Shown piece by piece: positions 8,528 to 11,540 of a stretch of 11,540 nucleotides of DNA (positions within the stretch are counted from its first letter, which is position 1; every line of letters begins with the position of its first letter). The stretch is taken from contig JAICIG010000254.1 in assembly GCA_025924495.1 (NCBI GenBank), positions 1-11,540 on the forward strand, written 5' to 3'. Below the pieces are notes generated by a model. That model ran no database searches and was not told the DNA's origin. It saw nothing but the letters and a program-made list of their open reading frames with translations. The position numbers and the translations under genes were made by a program. This DNA is from Pirellulales bacterium (GTDB taxonomy: Bacteria; Planctomycetota; Planctomycetia; Pirellulales; JAICIG01).

Positions 8528-10309
8528 ATGTCATTTGACGAGTGGCGAGTGGTGCTGGTGGGAGCACTGACCGCGGTCACGACCTACAGTCTTGTGGGGA
8601 TTGTCGCCGTTTGGGCCGCGACAGGACGCGGCCACTGGTTCTGGAAAACGTCCGTTGTCCTGCTGCTCTCGGCCAGTTGGCTGCTTGTCGGAGACGACGG
8701 GCTGTGCCTGATGTTTCTGACGCAGTCGGCCCTGATCATGCTCTGGCTGTGGACCTTCCGGGATCGCCGGGCGAATCAAGGGACCGCGATTTTAGCGGAA
8801 TCGCCACAGGCGAGTCCGAAGCCGGATCGGCCGAGCTTTTCTTTGGGAGAGTTGGGCCTGGCCTTCATCCTGATCAGCGGCGTCTTAGCCATGTTGGCGC
8901 GAGTACGAACTTCGACCTATGCGTGGTGGTACACGAGCGTTGTACCCGGCGCCGTGCTGGGAATGTTTACGTTGGCTTCGGCGGCGGCAGTGCGGAATAT
9001 CCGCAATCCTTGGTTCCGGCTGGCGGCAATCGTTGCGGATTTTCCTGCGCTTCTCGTCGGCGCCTGGCTCTGGCTCGCCCGCTCGGCTCGCGCCCGCGGC
9101 GCGCGCGTTGGCGCCGTATTGATGCTCTTGCTCATCGCGTGGTTGCCGGTCGCTTATTTCGTTAGGGAATTTGCCTGGCACGCGATCGCGTTTCCTTCGC
9201 CGCTGGCGGACAACAGTTATTCCGATCTACTTCAAGCGTCGCGGTCGATCAAGTCGCCGCCGCCGAGCATCGATAAGCTTTCAGATGCTGCCTTGCGCAA
9301 GTATGTCGCCCGCAATCGTTCCGCGCTGGACAGAGCGGTGGAAGCACTTGACCGGCCGTGTCAGGCTGTGTTGCCCGACGACGTTAACGATAACTTGCTG
9401 GTTGCCGAGATGCATGAGCTTGAACAACTCGCCGGCTTATTGGCCGCGCGCAGTCGCGCCAGATTGGCGGATGGCAGTGCGAGCGCCGCTGCAACCGATG
9501 CACTGGCGGCCATTCGCGTCGGTGCTTCAATAGCACAGGGCGGGGTGATGGCCCATGACATGTTCGGCGGCGTCATCGAGCAGACCGGAGTTGACGAGTT
9601 GCAAAAGACGATCCTGCAGCTTGACGACGACAACTGCCGCCAACTGGCCGAACAGCTAATGGCGATCGACGTTCAGCGGGAACCGCTCGAAACGATAATG
9701 CAACGCGAGCGGCGTTACCTAAAGCAAGCATATGCCTGGAAGCACCGGGTGTGGGCACTTGTTCCCGCCGCGCCGCAATCCCTGGAAGCGTTGTGGGAGG
9801 CGGCGTTCAATTTAAAATGCGCACGATTGCGCTTGCTCGCGTGCCACCTGGCGTTGCGCAGACATTACCTCGCCACGGAAAGTTATCCGGCGACGCTCGA
9901 CAAACTCATCCCGCAGTACTTGACCGAGGTCCCCCCCGACCCCTTTAGCGACCAGGCTTTAGTTTATCGCAAGCTGCCCCAAGGCTATCAGCTCTACAGC
10001 GTTGGTTTCGACGGCGTCGATGACGGCGGGAAAGCGGCGCCGCCATTTACGACCACGATCATGCCCAAAGGGGATATCGTCGTCGACCCTGCGCCAGCCG
10101 CCGTAATTACTCCAGACACCAAACAGGGCGGCAACGTTTCAGCCATGATGACGCTCGCTAGGCGCGCACCATCTTCTACGGCTGCTGCGTTTTCGCTTCC
10201 GCTAGATCGAACACGTAAATCGTATGCCCGACGATGGCCTTCGGTTTTAGCTTTCGGTAAGCGGCAAATGTGTCGCTGTCTTCGGGCCAATAACGCGTGT
10301 CGCCGTTGA
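8528..10309 (+). CDS. Polytopic membrane protein with pseudopilin-like C-terminal motif (paralog 2, extended end)
   Basis: This is a second copy of the preceding membrane protein; no named family is recognised. The 593-residue product shares with paralog 1 VTTYSLVG.VAVW (17-29), GRGHWF (33-38), WLWLARSAR (180-188), a conserved RPCQ (276-279), GGVM (338-341) and the C-terminal block YPATLDKLIPQYL (453-465), PPDPF (469-473), YQLYSVGFDGVDDGG (487-501). About six to seven hydrophobic segments occupy the first 212 residues; the rest is probably soluble. Similarity to paralog 1 fades near residue 530, where paralog 1 stops. The last 60 or so residues are Arg/Ala/Ser-rich, unlike the rest, and from residue 550 they are encoded by DNA antisense to the glycosyltransferase gene. 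The extension therefore looks like read-through after loss of the original stop, or a sequence error near 10100-10170. Function unknown. Confidence 0.8.
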   Translation: MSFDEWRVVLVGALTAVTTYSLVGIVAVWAATGRGHWFWKTSVVLLLSASWLLVGDDGLCLMFLTQSALIMLWLWTFRDRRANQGTAILAESPQASPKPDRPSFSLGELGLAFILISGVLAMLARVRTSTYAWWYTSVVPGAVLGMFTLASAAAVRNIRNPWFRLAAIVADFPALLVGAWLWLARSARARGARVGAVLMLLLIAWLPVAYFVREFAWHAIAFPSPLADNSYSDLLQASRSIKSPPPSIDKLSDAALRKYVARNRSALDRAVEALDRPCQAVLPDDVNDNLLVAEMHELEQLAGLLAARSRARLADGSASAAATDALAAIRVGASIAQGGVMAHDMFGGVIEQTGVDELQKTILQLDDDNCRQLAEQLMAIDVQREPLETIMQRERRYLKQAYAWKHRVWALVPAAPQSLEALWEAAFNLKCARLRLLACHLALRRHYLATESYPATLDKLIPQYLTEVPPDPFSDQALVYRKLPQGYQLYSVGFDGVDDGGKAAPPFTTTIMPKGDIVVDPAPAAVITPDTKQGGNVSAMMTLARRAPSSTAAAFSLPLDRTRKSYARRWPSVLAFGKRQMCRCLRANNACRR

Positions 10310-11540
10310 TGATGTACATTCTGCCCCACAGCAGATTGGCGCTGATGGCCGCGTAACGCTGGGGCGGCTGAGCGCCCAGCGGGCGATAGTTGACGCCATA
10401 CACTTCCGGCGGCACGCGGCCAAAATAGGCCAGATCGACCGACTCGATTTCTTCGCGCTCAAGGTATCGGCGCAAAGCAATCAGATCCTGGCCCCAGTCG
10501 AGATTCGAGTCGAGCAAGTAATAGTGCCCGTGATTCGGGCCGCCGCTGGCCCAGTTGAACCAGGCCAGATAGTCGGGCCAGATCGAAAGATTGACGACGA
10601 CCATACATGCCAGGCCAACGATTGCCGCCCGTGCGATTCGGGCTCGTCGCTGGGCTGACTGGCTTGCGGGCGCCGCCGCGAGTCGGGCGATCCAGATGGC
10701 CATCAATGGTTCGAGGAACAGCACGTAGCGCATGCCGATGTTCTTGTGGCGCGCTAACGAGAAAAATCCGAACAACAAGAGGGCCGTAATGAGCGGCGCT
10801 ATTTCGCGCCGGCGGACCGAGCCGCCCCAAACAGATGCCAATCCGCACAGCAGCAGCACTGGCAGCGGCGTTTTCACCAGCAGGCCAACCAGATAATAGT
10901 AGTAGAATCCCTGCTCGTTGAACTGGCCGAGCAAGTAAGCGGTATAACCTTCCTCGGCCCACTGCGCGTCGATGCTTAGGAAGAAGTAGCGCGGCAGCGG
11001 AATCGGCAACCACCTTGGCAGCGCCTCTTGCACTGCCTGCAGTTGCCGGCTGGCGAGCTGAAAGCTGCCCAGCGTCGCGAATGAACCGTCGCAAAGATAG
11101 GCGAGATTGATGGCGACGATTGCGACTATGCAGGCCAAGCCCAAGGCGATCCACGTTTTGCGGTTGATGGACAAGCTCGGCTCGACCGACTCTTCACCAC
11201 CTCGCCGTGAGCCGAAACGTTCGGCAAGCTGCAAGGCCAACAGCACGCCGGGAAGAATTCCCATCAGCAACAGGCCGGTCAGCTTGGCGAGCGCGGCCAG
11301 CCCGAGCGCCGCGCCTAGGATCAGTGCGCTTTTGGCGTCGGGCCTTCGCAGTAACCGATCGAAGGCCCACAGCGAGCCAATGACGGCTGCCGTCAGATAG
11401 ATGTCGGGCGTGACGAGCGGTCCATGCGCTAAAAGGTTGGGCGAGAGGCAGGCAAAGCCGGCTGCCAGCAGTCCCGCGAGCGGCCCGTAGAGACCGCGTG
11501 CAAGACCGTAAGTCAAGCCGCAGGTCGTGAGCAGCACGGC
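10176..11540 (-). CDS. GT39-type membrane glycosyltransferase, C-terminal part (5' end outside window)
   Basis: The gene reads leftward and is open at the right edge, so its start and N-terminus lie outside; the GTG at 11537 is internal. The 453 or so visible residues match the ArnT/PMT-like GT39 family, integral membrane enzymes that move sugars from polyprenyl-phosphate donors. Numbering from that GTG, recognisable parts are SPNLLAHGPLVTPDIYLTA (32-50), GAALGLAALAKLTGLLL (75-91), QFNEQGFYYYYLVGLLVKTPL (205-225), KNIGMRYVLFLEPL (265-278), DSNLDWGQDLIALRRYL (343-359) and a C-terminal periplasmic-type region ending AIVGHTIYVFDL (434-445). There are about eight hydrophobic segments. The first periplasmic loop, which carries the catalytic acidic residues in this family, would be upstream and cannot be checked. 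The stop is TAG at 10178-10176, inside the convergent end of the upstream membrane gene. Sugar and acceptor are unknown. Confidence 0.88.
   Translation of the reverse strand, partial: AVLLTTCGLTYGLARGLYGPLAGLLAAGFACLSPNLLAHGPLVTPDIYLTAAVIGSLWAFDRLLRRPDAKSALILGAALGLAALAKLTGLLLMGILPGVLLALQLAERFGSRRGGEESVEPSLSINRKTWIALGLACIVAIVAINLAYLCDGSFATLGSFQLASRQLQAVQEALPRWLPIPLPRYFFLSIDAQWAEEGYTAYLLGQFNEQGFYYYYLVGLLVKTPLPVLLLCGLASVWGGSVRRREIAPLITALLLFGFFSLARHKNIGMRYVLFLEPLMAIWIARLAAAPASQSAQRRARIARAAIVGLACMVVVNLSIWPDYLAWFNWASGGPNHGHYYLLDSNLDWGQDLIALRRYLEREEIESVDLAYFGRVPPEVYGVNYRPLGAQPPQRYAAISANLLWGRMYIINGDTRYWPEDSDTFAAYRKLKPKAIVGHTIYVFDLAEAKTQQP

Noticed and set aside
8216..8567. Minus-strand open frames in and around the gap between the paralogs
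   Set aside because: They overlap the ends of both real genes, lack ribosome sites and show no recognisable domain or conserved pattern.

Overview
The window looks like part of a chromosome from a Planctomycetota bacterium, probably near Pirellulales. It is GC-rich. The protein sequences match what I know of that phylum: a planctomycete-style IF2, a YebC with the GGGDP and GTGELDGGNL signatures, a large exported TPR protein, and membrane proteins ending in the DPF...YSVG.NG.DDGG motif that is very common there. The assignment comes from reading the sequence and no database was searched.

Layout, left to right. (1) 2-2126, plus strand: the 3' part of infB (translation initiation factor IF2) followed by rbfA (30S maturation factor), the conserved bacterial translation cluster. 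(2) 2140-3051, plus strand: 13 bases after rbfA, a degenerate endonuclease III-like (HhH-GPD fold) protein with a lysine/alanine/proline-rich tail. (3) 3052-3390: the only long gene-free stretch, with several inverted repeats. (4) 3391-5700: a secreted or periplasmic TPR protein with a clear Shine-Dalgarno site. (5) 5734-6486: yebC, 33 bases later. (6) 6696-8270 and 8528-10309: two tandem paralogous membrane proteins of unknown function, each ending in a pseudopilin-like motif. (7) 10176-11540, minus strand: the 3' part of a GT39-family membrane glycosyltransferase, convergent with the second paralog and overlapping it by 134 bases.

How the genes relate. infB, rbfA and probably the HhH-GPD-like gene form one transcription unit for translation and ribosome assembly. 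The TPR gene and yebC are close enough to be cotranscribed. The membrane paralogs look like a lineage-specific tandem duplication. The glycosyltransferase belongs to a separate leftward unit.

I found no CRISPR array, tRNA, rRNA, insertion sequence or obvious defence or phage module, and I do not claim a new system. The points most worth checking are the tandem paralogs with their pseudopilin-like ends, the likely loss of the ancestral stop codon in the second paralog, the structured DNA upstream of the TPR gene, the HhH-GPD protein without its usual catalytic and iron-sulfur residues, and the 15-base repeats at the end of rbfA.
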